Below, one piece after another: positions 1 to 9,501 of a stretch of 64,000 nt of DNA. The notes beneath the pieces are model-generated. The model searched no databases and was not told where the DNA came from. It was given only the letters and a program-made list of their open reading frames with translations. Position 1 is the first letter of the stretch; the number at the start of each line of letters is the position of its first letter. Source of the stretch: Chitinophagaceae bacterium C216 (GTDB lineage: Bacteria; Bacteroidota; Bacteroidia; Chitinophagales; Chitinophagaceae); contig CP144143.1 of NCBI GenBank assembly GCA_028485475.2, positions 930,001 to 994,000 on the forward strand. Direction: 5' to 3'. Made by a program: the position numbers and the translations under genes.

Positions 1-1191
1 CAAGAGGATTTCGGAGATGTTTCTTTAATCAGTCGTCTCGAATCTGAAGGATATACACCAGAAGTATATAATTTGTTCAAACGCAGCCTAGAGGAACTCG
101 CACGGTTACAGGTGACGGGAGATCAGGGACTGGATTATAATAAATGCCTTACTAATAAGGAATTTGGCAAACAGGCTATTATGGCCGATTTGCTATATTT
201 TAAATATTATTTTCTGGATGCATTGCGCAAGCCTTATGATAAACAGAAGTTGATCGACGATTTTGAAGCGCTGAGTAATTATCTCACACATACCGATCAT
301 AAATTTTTTATGTTTCGGGATTTTCAAAGTCGCAATATTCAGGTGATGCCTGATAATTCTGTGCATTTCATAGATTATCAAGGAGGCATGAAAGGTGCAC
401 CTCAGTACGATGTAGCATCTTTGCTGTGGCAGGCACGTGCCGCATTACCCGAAGATTGGAAGCATAATCTGCTGCAGGACTATATGAATGCGCTTGAGCC
501 CTTATTAAACAAGCCTTTGAATAAGCTTACCTTCGTAAGTCAGTACTATGGTTATGTATTAATAAGATTGCTGCAGGTATTAGGGGCTTATGGTTTCAGA
601 GGACTTTTTGAAAGAAAAGCCCATTTCCTTACCAGCATTCCTCTGGCATTAAAGAATTTAAAAGCTTTTTTGCAAACCTATCCTATGAGTATTGCATTGC
701 TGGAGTTTGAAAAAGTATTGCAGATATGTGTGGATGATGAGATTATCCAGCAGTTTACTCCGGTACAAGCTACACACGAAACACCCTTGGTGGTGAAGGT
801 TTGCAGCTTTTCTTATAAAAAAGGATTACCTGTAAAAGATGAAGAAAATGGCGGAGGATTTGTATTTGACTGCCGCGGTATATTAAACCCCGGTCGCATT
901 GAAAGCATGAAAAAACTCACAGGTCGTGATAAAGAAGTGATACAGTTTTTGGAGCAGCAGACCAAAATGCCGGAGTTCTTACATAGTGTGTTTGATGTAG
1001 TGGATATTACTGTAGAGGATTTTATAAAACGTGGATTTACTAGTCTACATGTAAGTTTTGGATGTACTGGTGGACAACACCGCAGTGTATATGCCGCCGA
1101 TGCGCTAGTACGTCATCTTCGCAACAAGTTTAAAGTAAAAGTACAATTGAATCATTACGTACAGGAAGAGAAAAACTGGATTAACGAATAA
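1..1191 (+). CDS. AmgK-like sugar kinase fused to a RapZ C-terminal domain (5' partial)
   Basis: The frame is open from the first base of the window, so the gene starts upstream and the TTG at 73 need not be its start. The first part resembles the aminoglycoside phosphotransferase (APH) fold: a Brenner-type catalytic loop FRDFQSRN lies at 313-336 (Phe replaces the usual His) and the metal-binding FIDYQGG at 367-387. This family includes AmgK, the anomeric kinase of MurNAc/GlcNAc. From about 790 the protein switches to a RapZ C-terminal domain, with its hallmark GCTGGQHRSV near 1060-1089. In E. coli this domain of RapZ senses glucosamine-6-phosphate. The next gene, 24 bases on, is a MurU-like nucleotidyltransferase, which supports an amino-sugar substrate. 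The substrate and a sensing role for the fused domain are inferences. Confidence 0.8.
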   Translation, partial: QEDFGDVSLISRLESEGYTPEVYNLFKRSLEELARLQVTGDQGLDYNKCLTNKEFGKQAIMADLLYFKYYFLDALRKPYDKQKLIDDFEALSNYLTHTDHKFFMFRDFQSRNIQVMPDNSVHFIDYQGGMKGAPQYDVASLLWQARAALPEDWKHNLLQDYMNALEPLLNKPLNKLTFVSQYYGYVLIRLLQVLGAYGFRGLFERKAHFLTSIPLALKNLKAFLQTYPMSIALLEFEKVLQICVDDEIIQQFTPVQATHETPLVVKVCSFSYKKGLPVKDEENGGGFVFDCRGILNPGRIESMKKLTGRDKEVIQFLEQQTKMPEFLHSVFDVVDITVEDFIKRGFTSLHVSFGCTGGQHRSVYAADALVRHLRNKFKVKVQLNHYVQEEKNWINE

Positions 1192-1215
1192 GGTGTAGAG
1201 GCATAAGCAATAGTT

Positions 1216-1965
1216 ATGACAAATATTTCTTCAACTTTTGGAGTATCTCAGGCAATGATATTTTGTGCAGGGCTGGGCACTCGCTTTAAACCCTGGACGG
1301 ATCAACATCCGAAAGCCCTTGCTATTATTAATGGTAAATCCTTGTTGCAACGTAATGTGGAGTATTTGCTGCAATATGGTATTAAGGATATTATTGTTAA
1401 TGTACATCATTTTGCCGATCAGATAGAGGCTGCGGTAAAACAATACAACGGTTGGGGGGCTAATATTGTGATTAGTGATGAGCGGTCCGAAGTACTCGAA
1501 ACTGGAGGCGGATTACTTCATGCTAAGCATTTATTTCGACGGGGAGAGAGGTTTATAACCTGCAACGCCGATATTTTGACGGACTTGAAAATGGATCAAT
1601 TGCTGACATTTCATGAGCAGCAGGCCCCATTGATATCTTTTGCGATAAGCGATAGAAAGACATCGCGAAACCTGTTGTTCGACGAGAATAATATTTTATG
1701 CGGATGGCGTAATAATAGTACCGGAGAAGAAAGAATTGCGGTTTCGGGTAAACAATTATTCCCTAAAGCCTATGACTGTGTGGCCGTTTTTGAATACGGG
1801 GTGTTTGATCATATTCGTTTTACAGGAAAATTTTCGTTGATTGATTTATACTTGGATTTAGCACCCCATCATAAAATTATGGGCTTTGAGCATCATGATG
1901 ATCGTTGGATTGATGTGGGAAAGCCGGAGAGTGTGCCTATTGCGGAAAGTATGTTTAACGAATGA
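1216..1965 (+). CDS. murU: MurU-like sugar-1-phosphate nucleotidyltransferase
   Basis: A 249-residue protein of the nucleotidyltransferase (RmlA/GlmU N-terminal) fold. The signature GLGTRFKPWTDQHPKAL is close to its N-terminus, DERSEVLETGGG follows at about residue 90, and the metal-binding NADIL lies near residue 115. Length and motifs fit MurU, which makes UDP-MurNAc from MurNAc-1-phosphate and bypasses de novo synthesis. It probably forms an operon with the kinase just upstream, which would supply the sugar-1-phosphate. A second ATG at 1255 would give an N-terminus closer to other family members, so the start is uncertain. It could instead be a GDP-mannose or glucose-1-phosphate enzyme; the kinase neighbour favours MurU. 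Confidence 0.72.
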   Translation: MTNISSTFGVSQAMIFCAGLGTRFKPWTDQHPKALAIINGKSLLQRNVEYLLQYGIKDIIVNVHHFADQIEAAVKQYNGWGANIVISDERSEVLETGGGLLHAKHLFRRGERFITCNADILTDLKMDQLLTFHEQQAPLISFAISDRKTSRNLLFDENNILCGWRNNSTGEERIAVSGKQLFPKAYDCVAVFEYGVFDHIRFTGKFSLIDLYLDLAPHHKIMGFEHHDDRWIDVGKPESVPIAESMFNE

Positions 1966-1988
1966 GGATTTACAAATTGTAATAAAAC

Positions 1989-2022
1989 AAAAAGGTTGAT
2001 AAGCTAACTTATCAACCTTTTT
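1989..2022. terminator. Bidirectional intrinsic terminator
   Basis: A perfect 15-bp inverted repeat (arms 1989-2003 and 2008-2022) around a 4-base loop, with A-rich and T-rich ends. It sits between the convergent nucleotidyltransferase and M1 peptidase genes and can stop transcription from both sides. Confidence 0.9.
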
Positions 2023-2044
2023 GTTTGGCGTCGTTAGTGTTATA

Positions 2045-4417
2045 TTATTGGGCTAATTGCATCGGATTTTTGCCGGTGTTTTTACTACGGCGGCGGCCAG
2101 GAGCTTCTACTTCTTGTGAGTAAGCCTTAAATCTGGTAGGTGCTGGCATGGTACGCCATGAGTTATTGGTGACATCAATGTCGGCGGTTTCCTGATAAGG
2201 ATCGAGTTGTATAGATACTACCTCCTTATTCTTAACGAAGAATTTCTTCACCTTTTCTTCATTTAAGCGCCAGATTTGAGCTGGAATACGGTCAATTTCT
2301 TTAGTTCCATCTTTAAATGTCCACTCTATAATAATAGGCATAACCAGTCCGCCTTTATTGCTAAAACTAAGTTCGTAGAAATAACTGTTAGCAAACTTCT
2401 CTTTTGCTTCTGGTGTGAGTGCGGTAATGGTCATAGGGATTTCTACGGGGAATGTGTGCGAGGTGTCTATTTTTTCCAGTCCTCTTGCATAACGCCAGTA
2501 GAAATCACGGGCGGCGGTATCTATATCGGTGTAAAATTTGATATTCTTATCCTCGCGGTTGCGAATTTTAGAGATATCGTCATAAGGGTTAGTAGCCGGA
2601 GGATCTACTTTTCTTTGTATAGTGTAGGGTTTTGGCACTTCACTATTCAGCTCCGCTTTAGCATATTTTACGGTATCCAACGAAATATCTACAGGGTCAA
2701 TACCGTAGAACCAGCCTCTCCAGAACCAGTCTAAGTCTTCACCACTAGCATCTTCCATAGTGCGGAAGAAATCTGCAGGGGTGGGGTGTTTAAAGGCCCA
2801 GCGACGAGCATACTCTTTAAAGGCAAAGTCGAATAGTTCGCGTCCCATGATGGTTTCGCGTAAAATATTTAATGCCGTAGCTGGTTTTGTATACGCATTC
2901 GGACCAAAGCGAACGATATTTTCAGAATTGGTCATGATGGGTTCCAGTTGATCTTTGGGCAGCTTCATATAATCTACAATTGCGCCAGCCCATCCTTTTT
3001 TGGTAGGAAATTTATTATCCCAAAGCTCTTCTGTCAGATATTCTACAAAGCTATTCAGCCCTTCATCCATCCAACTCCATTGGCGCTCATCACTGTTTAC
3101 AATCATAGGGAAGAAGTTGTGTCCCACTTCGTGAATAATAACGCCGATCATTCCGTTCTTAATGTTTTCGCTATAAGTGCCATCTTTTTCAGTACGGCCA
3201 TAGTTAAAACAGATCATGGGATACTCCATGCCGTTTTCAGCTTCCACGCTTTGTGCTACAGGATAAGGATAAGGGAAGGTGAAATCGGAATATGTCTTGA
3301 TAGTATGAGCTACTACACGTGTAGAGAATTTTCTATATAAGCCATAAGCTTCTTTGCCATAAAAGCTCATGCACATCACTTTCTTTCCGTTAATCATTTG
3401 AGGCATACCATCCCAAATGAATTTTCGGGAAGAGGTCCATGCAAAATCTCTGACGTTTTCAGCTTTAAATATCCAGGTTTTCTTTTTAGTGCTTTTGGAT
3501 TTTTCAGCTGCGATGGCTTCATCCAAGGTTACGATTTCTACAGGTTCTTTAGCATTAGTGGCCGTTTTGTAACGGGCCAATTGTTGCGGTGTTAGTACTT
3601 GCGGATAGTTCTGACATTCACCTGTGGCAGCTACGATGTGATCGGCAGGCACCGTCATTTGTACATTGAAATTTCCGAATGTGAGTGCAAATTCTCCGCG
3701 ACCGGTATACTGATGATGCTGCCAACCCTGAAAATCGCTGTATACGCAAACACGAGGATACCATTGAGCCATGGTATACAAGTTATTGCCATCTTCAGGA
3801 AAATGTTCATAACCCCCGCGTCCACCGTATTTCATGCGATCGGTGATTCGATAAGACCAGTCGATCTTTATCACATAACGTTGTCCTGGTTTGAGTGGTG
3901 TGGGAAGGTCCACACGCATCATGGTTTTATTGATAGTATATTGTAAAGGATTGCCTGTTGCATCGGTTAATTTTTTTATTCTTACACCATAGCCATTATC
4001 TACCTTACCGGTGGCTTCTATCATGGATGCCAGCATTTCATCGGTCATAGCTTGTGGCATGGTAGAAGCGTTTTGGTAATTGGCGTTATTGATATTGCTG
4101 TGTTCGTTTTCGTCCAGCTGAAACCATATATAGGTAAGCACATCGGGCGAATTGTTGAAGTAGGTTACCGTTTCGCTACCTGTTAGCACATTATTATTTT
4201 CGTCCAATTCGCACTGAATGTCATAATCTGCGCGTTGTTGCCAGTACTTGGGACCAGGAGCTCCGCTAGCCGTACGGTATTCATTGGGTGTGGGTAAAAT
4301 CGTTCCTAGCTGTTCGAATTTATTACCATGGTTGCTGTGCGGATTATTGCGAATGTCCTGCGACCATGCGGTCACAAACAGGGTACAGGCAATGGCCAAT
4401 AATGAAAGGTGTTTCAT
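2045..4417 (-). CDS. M1 family zinc metallopeptidase, secreted
   Basis: A 790-residue protein with a signal peptide (about residues 1-19, ending AWSQ). The zinc site is HEVGH at 429-433, with the third ligand Glu452 eighteen residues later in WMDEG, exactly the M1 (gluzincin) spacing. GMEYP at 396-400 replaces the usual GxMEN substrate motif, as in many Bacteroidota M1 enzymes. It is predicted to act in the periplasm or outside the cell on peptides. It is a paralogue of the M1 gene at 5885: both have the N-terminal block ASGxPGPKYWQ and the same zinc-site context. The extra roughly 145 residues lie mostly after the catalytic domain. The substrate is unknown. Confidence 0.93.
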   Translation of the reverse strand: MKHLSLLAIACTLFVTAWSQDIRNNPHSNHGNKFEQLGTILPTPNEYRTASGAPGPKYWQQRADYDIQCELDENNNVLTGSETVTYFNNSPDVLTYIWFQLDENEHSNINNANYQNASTMPQAMTDEMLASMIEATGKVDNGYGVRIKKLTDATGNPLQYTINKTMMRVDLPTPLKPGQRYVIKIDWSYRITDRMKYGGRGGYEHFPEDGNNLYTMAQWYPRVCVYSDFQGWQHHQYTGRGEFALTFGNFNVQMTVPADHIVAATGECQNYPQVLTPQQLARYKTATNAKEPVEIVTLDEAIAAEKSKSTKKKTWIFKAENVRDFAWTSSRKFIWDGMPQMINGKKVMCMSFYGKEAYGLYRKFSTRVVAHTIKTYSDFTFPYPYPVAQSVEAENGMEYPMICFNYGRTEKDGTYSENIKNGMIGVIIHEVGHNFFPMIVNSDERQWSWMDEGLNSFVEYLTEELWDNKFPTKKGWAGAIVDYMKLPKDQLEPIMTNSENIVRFGPNAYTKPATALNILRETIMGRELFDFAFKEYARRWAFKHPTPADFFRTMEDASGEDLDWFWRGWFYGIDPVDISLDTVKYAKAELNSEVPKPYTIQRKVDPPATNPYDDISKIRNREDKNIKFYTDIDTAARDFYWRYARGLEKIDTSHTFPVEIPMTITALTPEAKEKFANSYFYELSFSNKGGLVMPIIIEWTFKDGTKEIDRIPAQIWRLNEEKVKKFFVKNKEVVSIQLDPYQETADIDVTNNSWRTMPAPTRFKAYSQEVEAPGRRRSKNTGKNPMQLAQ

Positions 4418-4503
4418 GTATTTATATTTCTTTATAGCTGTTCATATTGTTATAGGAAAATATTTTATGACGGCCTTTACAAGGAGCACGGTAATAAAAT
4501 ATT

Positions 4504-5085
4504 TTATCCAAAAGACGGTATTCGTTCTATTGCCATTTTTGCAGCAAAGACCAGCACGACGGCTGAGATTACGAAAATATAAATTCTTTGAGGAATTTTG
4601 ATGATATCTAGCAATAATTTGCCAATCAGCAGTATGATGAGTACAACTACAATTTGGCCCACTTCAAGACCTACATTGAATCCAAATAAGCCCCATCCTA
4701 GAGACTGATCACTGGCCAACATCATTCTTATCGAATTGGCAAACCCCAAGCCATGTATCAGTCCAAAGAACAAAGCCAGAAAATAATTGGTATTGACGTT
4801 TTTTACGGGTTTTCCATTGATAATATTCCATAGTGATGTTAGTACAATGGTAATAGGAATCAAAAATTCCACCCAGGAAGAAGGCAGCCTGATAATATCC
4901 AGCACACTAAGAGCCAGTGTGAGTGAATGCCCAATGGTAAAAGCAGTTACCAGTACGAGCACTTTCTTCCAGTCTGAAAATGTATAAACAACAGCCAATG
5001 CCAGAATGAAAAGCTGATGGTCCAGAGCATCTGTACTGACAATATGTTTCCAGCCCTCAGTAAAGTAAAAACTGAAATCCGTCAT
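4504..5085 (-). CDS. HupE/UreJ-like multi-pass membrane protein
   Basis: A 193-residue very hydrophobic protein with about six transmembrane segments. Recognisable elements are GWKHI and DHQLF near the N-terminus, GHSLTLAL around residue 55 and GLIHGLGFAN around residue 110, which match the HupE/UreJ_2 family. Characterised relatives are linked to nickel or cobalt transport for hydrogenase and urease. No such enzyme is encoded here, so the role in this organism is open. It is transcribed divergently from the DUF6702 gene at 5281. In my recollection, the two often occur side by side in Bacteroidota. Confidence 0.8.
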   Translation of the reverse strand: MTDFSFYFTEGWKHIVSTDALDHQLFILALAVVYTFSDWKKVLVLVTAFTIGHSLTLALSVLDIIRLPSSWVEFLIPITIVLTSLWNIINGKPVKNVNTNYFLALFFGLIHGLGFANSIRMMLASDQSLGWGLFGFNVGLEVGQIVVVLIILLIGKLLLDIIKIPQRIYIFVISAVVLVFAAKMAIERIPSFG

Positions 5086-5280
5086 AAAAGCAGGTTATGG
5101 GATATATTGTATTTTGTTTAATGCAAAAAATGACCGGTAGAATTGTTAGCATATGACGCTTTCCACTCACCCTTGCAATACAAATATGCTGTTTTTTTAA
5201 TAATCCGCCTGATTTTTCAGCTAATTTAGTAGCGTGAATTACGTGAGCGGTATAGAGGCTCAATAATCTGTGATTAAATT

Positions 5281-5793
5281 ATGTCAGTGGTATTTTTCGT
5301 ACATAAGTTGCTATTAAGCTTGTATTTTTGGGGGAATAGTATGCATCCTTATCATGTAAGTGCTACGGAGTTGGAGTATGAGCCTCAGCATAAGCGTTTA
5401 GAAATCAGTACGAAAATATTTACGGACGATTTTGAGCATATTCTCTCCAAAACTTACAAACAGAAAGTAGATCTAACGCGTGAGGATTGGAAGCCTCAGA
5501 TGACCAAGCTTATTACACATTATATAGTTACACATCTTAGCATTAAAAACAACAACCGGCAGCTGTCCTTAAAATTATTTGGATGGGAAATTGATCATGA
5601 AGCCGTATATGTATACCTGACAGCCGATGCACCTTCTTTTGATCCAGCACAAATAATTGTAGAAAAAAGCGTGCTATATGATTTGTTTGATGATCAAGTG
5701 AATATTATTCATTTTATTTACAATAAAAAACGGATCAGTACCAAATTGGCTTATCCTGAGAAAAAAGCTATAATATCCTTTACCGGAAATTGA
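5281..5793 (+). CDS. DUF6702 family protein
   Basis: A 170-residue protein with a hydrophobic N-terminus (about residues 4-18) that may export it, followed by MHPYHVSATELEY, typical of the start of the mature domain in the DUF6702 family. The function is unknown. It lies between the HupE-like gene (divergent) and the second M1 peptidase (same strand, 91 bases downstream). The family assignment rests on the HPYHVS start, the alternating beta-rich pattern and this context. ATG 5281 is used because it includes the export-like segment; ATG 5341 is an alternative that would remove it. Confidence 0.68.
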   Translation: MSVVFFVHKLLLSLYFWGNSMHPYHVSATELEYEPQHKRLEISTKIFTDDFEHILSKTYKQKVDLTREDWKPQMTKLITHYIVTHLSIKNNNRQLSLKLFGWEIDHEAVYVYLTADAPSFDPAQIIVEKSVLYDLFDDQVNIIHFIYNKKRISTKLAYPEKKAIISFTGN

Positions 5794-5884
5794 TGCAACC
5801 TACCAATCATAAAATTTTTAATAATACATATACAGTAAGTATATAATTTTAGTTCTTTGTTGTAAACAGTAAAAGTTTTTATAC

Positions 5885-7822
5885 ATGAAAAACAAGTTTA
5901 TCCTAACGGCATTGTTGTTTACGCTGTCTGTATCACTATTGGCCCAGAGCTCGAAGTATAATGCTAAGGAAGCATTTAATCCACATTTTTATCCTTACCC
6001 GGGAACTGAGTATCGTAGTGCATCCGGTGAGCCGGGACCGAAGTATTGGCAGAACCGGGCCGATTATAAAATTGAATGTACCATCGATACTGTCCAGCAT
6101 GAAATTCGTGGTAAACAAGAGCTTACTTATACCAATAACAGTCCTGATCAGCTAAAATTCCTTTGGTTACAACTAGATCAAAACATTTATAAGGAAGATT
6201 CAAGAGGAACGGCAACTACTACAGCATCTGGTGGGCGTTGGGCGAATCGAAATTTTACGGATGGACATGTTATCAAGTCTATTACCGTAGAAGCAAACGG
6301 TAAGAAATATAAGCCTCAGTATCAGATTACCGACACCCGTATGCAGGTATGGTTACAGGAAGCGTTGAAGAGCGGTACTAAGGTGAAATTGCATATTGAA
6401 TTTGCATTCACCGTGCCCACATACGGAACCGATCGCATGGGACGTCTGCAAACCAAAAACGGATGGGTATACGAAATTGCTCAATGGTATCCACGCATGT
6501 GTGTGTACGATGATCTACAGGGATGGAATGTATTACCTTATTTAGGTCAGGGTGAGTTTTATTTAGAGTATGGTGATATCGAATTTACCGTTACTGCACC
6601 GGCAGATATGATTGTAGTAGGTTCCGGAGAATTGTTGAATCCGCAAGAATGTTTTACTGCAACCGAAGCTAAAAGATATGCCGAAGCCAAAAACAGCGAT
6701 AAAACGGTTATTATTCGCAGTGCCGATGAAGTAAATAAGGGTATTAAACCTTCGAAAGCTACCAATACTTGGAAGTTCAAAATCCAGAATACCCGTGATG
6801 CGGCTTGGGCTGCTTCGAAAGCTTTTATTTTGGATGGAGCTAAAATCAATTTGCCTAGTGGTAAAAAGGCCTTAGCTCTGAGTGCATATCCGGTAGAATC
6901 GGATACTCCTGATGCTTGGCGACGCAGTACAGAATTTACCAAAGCTTCAATAGAATATTATTCTCAAAAATGGTATGAATATCCATATCCTGCTGCTGTA
7001 AACGTAGCCGGTATTGTAGGTGGTATGGAGTACCCGGGTATTGTGTTCTGTAGCTACAGAGCCAAAGGTGCTAGCCTGTGGGGTGTAACAGATCATGAGT
7101 TCGGCCACATCTGGTTCCCCATGATTGTGGGCAGTAATGAAAGAAAATATGCATGGATGGATGAGGGCTTCAATACCTTCATTAATGATTTGTCTACAGA
7201 AGCCTTTAATAACGGTGAATTCAAGGATCAAGCTATTGTGCCTGAGAATGCAAAAAAGGCACAGTTTGGAGATAATATAGATGAGTTATTCAATACGCCC
7301 GATGTGATACAGCAACGCAGCTTGGGAGTATCCGCTTATTTTAAACCCTCACAAATGTTGCATGCTTTAAGAAATAATGTGTTAGGAGCTGAAAGATTTG
7401 ACAGAGCACTGAAAGAGTATATTCAGCGTTGGGCATACAAACATCCATCTCCGTGGGACTTCTTCCGTACTATAGAAAATGTAGCAGGTGAGGATCTGGC
7501 TTGGTTCTGGAGAGGATGGGTATTTAATAATTGGAAAATAGATCAAGCTGTTAAAGATGTAAAGTATAGAGACAATGTTCCTGCCAATGGAGGCTTGATT
7601 ACTATCGAAAATCTTGAAAAAATGCCCATGCCTGTAACTGTACTGATAAAAGAATCGAACGGAAAAACGCACAATCTGAAATTACCAGTTGAAATCTGGC
7701 AGCGGGGTAGTATATATACTTTCCCTGTGGGTACTACCAGCGAGATTACAGAAGTAACGCTGGATCCGGATAAAACACTTCCGGATTGGGATCGTTCCAA
7801 CAATAGCTGGCTGAAAAAATAA
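5885..7822 (+). CDS. M1 family zinc metallopeptidase, secreted (second paralogue)
   Basis: A 645-residue protein with a signal peptide ending SLLAQ (about residue 21). The zinc site is HEFGH at 404-408 and Glu427 in WMDEG. GGMEYPG at 379-385 is the substrate-binding motif. It shares the [16 protein letters not shown] region and the WFWRGW segment with the minus-strand M1 enzyme 1.5 kb upstream, and so is an old tandem or inverted duplicate. It is about 145 residues shorter, mainly in the C-terminal part. It probably hydrolyses peptides in the periplasm; specificity is unknown. A strong terminator follows directly. Confidence 0.93.
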   Translation: MKNKFILTALLFTLSVSLLAQSSKYNAKEAFNPHFYPYPGTEYRSASGEPGPKYWQNRADYKIECTIDTVQHEIRGKQELTYTNNSPDQLKFLWLQLDQNIYKEDSRGTATTTASGGRWANRNFTDGHVIKSITVEANGKKYKPQYQITDTRMQVWLQEALKSGTKVKLHIEFAFTVPTYGTDRMGRLQTKNGWVYEIAQWYPRMCVYDDLQGWNVLPYLGQGEFYLEYGDIEFTVTAPADMIVVGSGELLNPQECFTATEAKRYAEAKNSDKTVIIRSADEVNKGIKPSKATNTWKFKIQNTRDAAWAASKAFILDGAKINLPSGKKALALSAYPVESDTPDAWRRSTEFTKASIEYYSQKWYEYPYPAAVNVAGIVGGMEYPGIVFCSYRAKGASLWGVTDHEFGHIWFPMIVGSNERKYAWMDEGFNTFINDLSTEAFNNGEFKDQAIVPENAKKAQFGDNIDELFNTPDVIQQRSLGVSAYFKPSQMLHALRNNVLGAERFDRALKEYIQRWAYKHPSPWDFFRTIENVAGEDLAWFWRGWVFNNWKIDQAVKDVKYRDNVPANGGLITIENLEKMPMPVTVLIKESNGKTHNLKLPVEIWQRGSIYTFPVGTTSEITEVTLDPDKTLPDWDRSNNSWLKK

Positions 7823-7842
7823 AAATTACGATTATCGTGATA

Positions 7843-7870
7843 TTATCCCCGCAAATTTTTGTGGGGATTT
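7843..7870 (+). terminator. Intrinsic terminator after the M1 peptidase
   Basis: Hairpin ATCCCCGC / GTGGGGAT (one G-T pair) around an AAATTTTT loop, followed by a run of T. It begins about 20 bases after the stop codon of the M1 gene. Confidence 0.8.
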
Positions 7871-8053
7871 TTTTATGGAATTTTTTCATGTGGGTTTCTA
7901 ATAAGTAAATACAACAAGATGGCACAGATGGATAATGCGCAGGCTGTGAGCCGCCACCAAAGAGGTTTTGCAATAACGCGTAAAAAATTTTCAATCAGAA
8001 TTGATATGACACCAATGGAGAATTTGGAATATCTGCCGATTACGTCCTGTTTT

Positions 8054-8310
8054 CTGCAATGGATATTCCAAAATGAGTAAGGGGTATTAAAGGTTTTTAA
8101 AACGGCTTCTTGTTGTTCGTTGTTGACGATAATAATTGCTGCATTTGGGTTGGATATGGGTGGTTTTGTTTGAACCGTATAGATTGATTTAAGTATTTCA
8201 ATGGTTTTATTGGGCGATAAGCCGGTGTGCTTTTCTTTAAAGATTCTTTCCATCTCTTTATAGATTTTATTGCTGCAATAGCACTTGCAAGCTACACGTG
8301 TGCGGTAGGA
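8054..8310 (-). pseudogene. Possible transposase C-terminal remnant (IS1634/IS4-like)
   Basis: On the minus strand the segment NKIYKEMERIFKEKHTG, then LSPNKTIEILKSIYTVQTK and a final NNEQQEAVLKTF, has the layout of the C-terminal end of IS1634-like transposases (a KVYKELERLL helix, a long linker, a terminal LF). No catalytic DDE residues, no 5' part and no terminal inverted repeats are visible. The frame runs on to 7873 with an unrelated hydrophobic stretch, so any reading frame annotated there is probably a chimera of the remnant and neighbouring DNA. This is recognition of a weak pattern only. Confidence 0.4.
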
Positions 8311-8534
8311 TTAAGCGATACAATCTCGTAGCACCTTAAAGGTTTAGGTGGTTCGTATAGATATAGAAATTAAATGGGTATTGTGAGCCATAGGAATTTC
8401 ATAAACGTTAGTGAGGATTCGTTAATGATTATTGGTGGCGGAGCTTACCTGCTGCTACTACAAATTAAACAGAGCAATAAGTGGTTTTGATACTAATGCG
8501 TGGTTGTGTTCTAATCTCTATTTTATACAGCTAA

Positions 8535-9139
8535 ATGAAACCTCTTAATACAGAATTACTCTACATTCGCAAGCTGGTATTTTTTCGGTAATAATTGGGT
8601 TTATTATTGTATTACCCTACTTTACCAATTACGCTTTTTATAACGAAACAGTTTTTTACAATACCTATTCCAGCCAGTTAGCTTTTGAGAAAATGCAGGA
8701 AATTTTTGCCAGCCAGCAAAAAATATAATTGGCTCGGTTATTTGTTCTTACCACTTCTGTTTTATATAAAAGTACTGTACAATACCTGCGTTGTTGTCAC
8801 GGGTTCTTTGTTAAGCGAGTCAAAAGTCTGTTTCAAAAGCAATTTTAATGTGAGCCTTAAAGCCGAGTATGTTTTTATTGTTATGCTGTTTGTAAAGTTT
8901 TTGGTGTTAGGCTTTTTAAGGAGGTAAATACACTGGAAGATTTAGGCTTTTTGCCGGGGTCGCTGGCCAATTTGTACAGCCTGAGCGATTTGCCCAAATG
9001 GGCGGTATATCGTTTGCAAGCATTAAATATATGGGAGTTGTTGTTTTGCTGGGAGGGTACGACCTAGTATGCTTTGCAGTTTGGTGTTTCTAAATCGGTG
9101 GCTTTTCAACGTTTTTGCATACCCTATCTTCTTAATTGA
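8535..9139 (+). pseudogene. Frameshifted membrane protein, probably of a peptide-export locus
   Basis: A coherent protein can be read only by changing frame several times. ATG 8535 gives 18 codons (MKPLNTELLYIRK...) to a stop at 8589. The frame beginning at 8591 then continues as IIGFIIVLPYFTNYAFYNE. After a run of six A near 8720, one base fewer restores YNWLGYLFLPLLFY. Near 8925 another shift leads to EDLGFLPGSLANLYSLSDL. An in-frame TAG stands at 9065, after which ALQFGVSKSVAFQRF runs to TGA 9139. The product would be about 200 residues with several membrane segments. An ABC exporter tail follows 30 bases later, which suggests an accessory protein of a bacteriocin or RiPP exporter. The number of lesions makes it a dead gene rather than a sequencing slip. 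Confidence 0.72.
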
Positions 9140-9168
9140 TCCGGAGGGCATTGTATAGAAAACCATAA

Positions 9169-9336
9169 TTGTTAATTTTAGATGAAGCTACCTCAGGCAT
9201 GGATAGAAATAGTGAACAGTTTGTTTTACAACTATGGAATAGTTTAAAAAAGCAAATGGCTATAATTTTCATTACTCACCGTCTGCACGTTTTAAAATTA
9301 TTTTGTGATAGGATATATTTGCTTGAAGATGGGTAA
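9169..9336 (+). pseudogene. C-terminal fragment of an ABC exporter ATPase
   Basis: Fifty-five codons read LLILDEATSGMD, then a helix, then IIFITHRLHVLK and IYLLEDG before TAA 9336. These are the Walker B and D-loop (LDEATSGMD) and the H-loop His (THR) of an ABC ATPase, in the form usual for peptide and bacteriocin exporters (ABCB/PCAT type). Everything upstream (Walker A, signature motif, membrane domain) is missing, and an in-frame TAA directly precedes the fragment at 9166. It is the remains of a deleted exporter gene and lies in the same orientation as the frameshifted membrane protein. Confidence 0.8.
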
Positions 9337-9501
9337 CATCATCTGGCCATCATAAGGAACTAATATCATCTGATAACCTTTATAGCAGGTATTGGAAGGA
9401 TATACAAGCAGTAGGTTTATCCGTGTAATAACATAATTATCCAACTATTGCACCGATGCCCAAGAAGCTTTAATTTCGCTGCACAAACAAAGTATTAGCA
9501 C

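Noticed and set aside
4457-4507. Repeated AAAATATTTTAT around the gap between the M1 peptidase and the HupE-like gene
   Set aside because: The sequence is a self-complementary AT-rich word present twice; it could form a weak hairpin but is expected by chance in AT-rich gaps.
7873-8253. A 126-codon minus-strand ORF as an intact gene
   Set aside because: Its first half looks like a transposase tail and its second half is an unrelated hydrophobic stretch; it lacks a convincing start and is better explained as a remnant.
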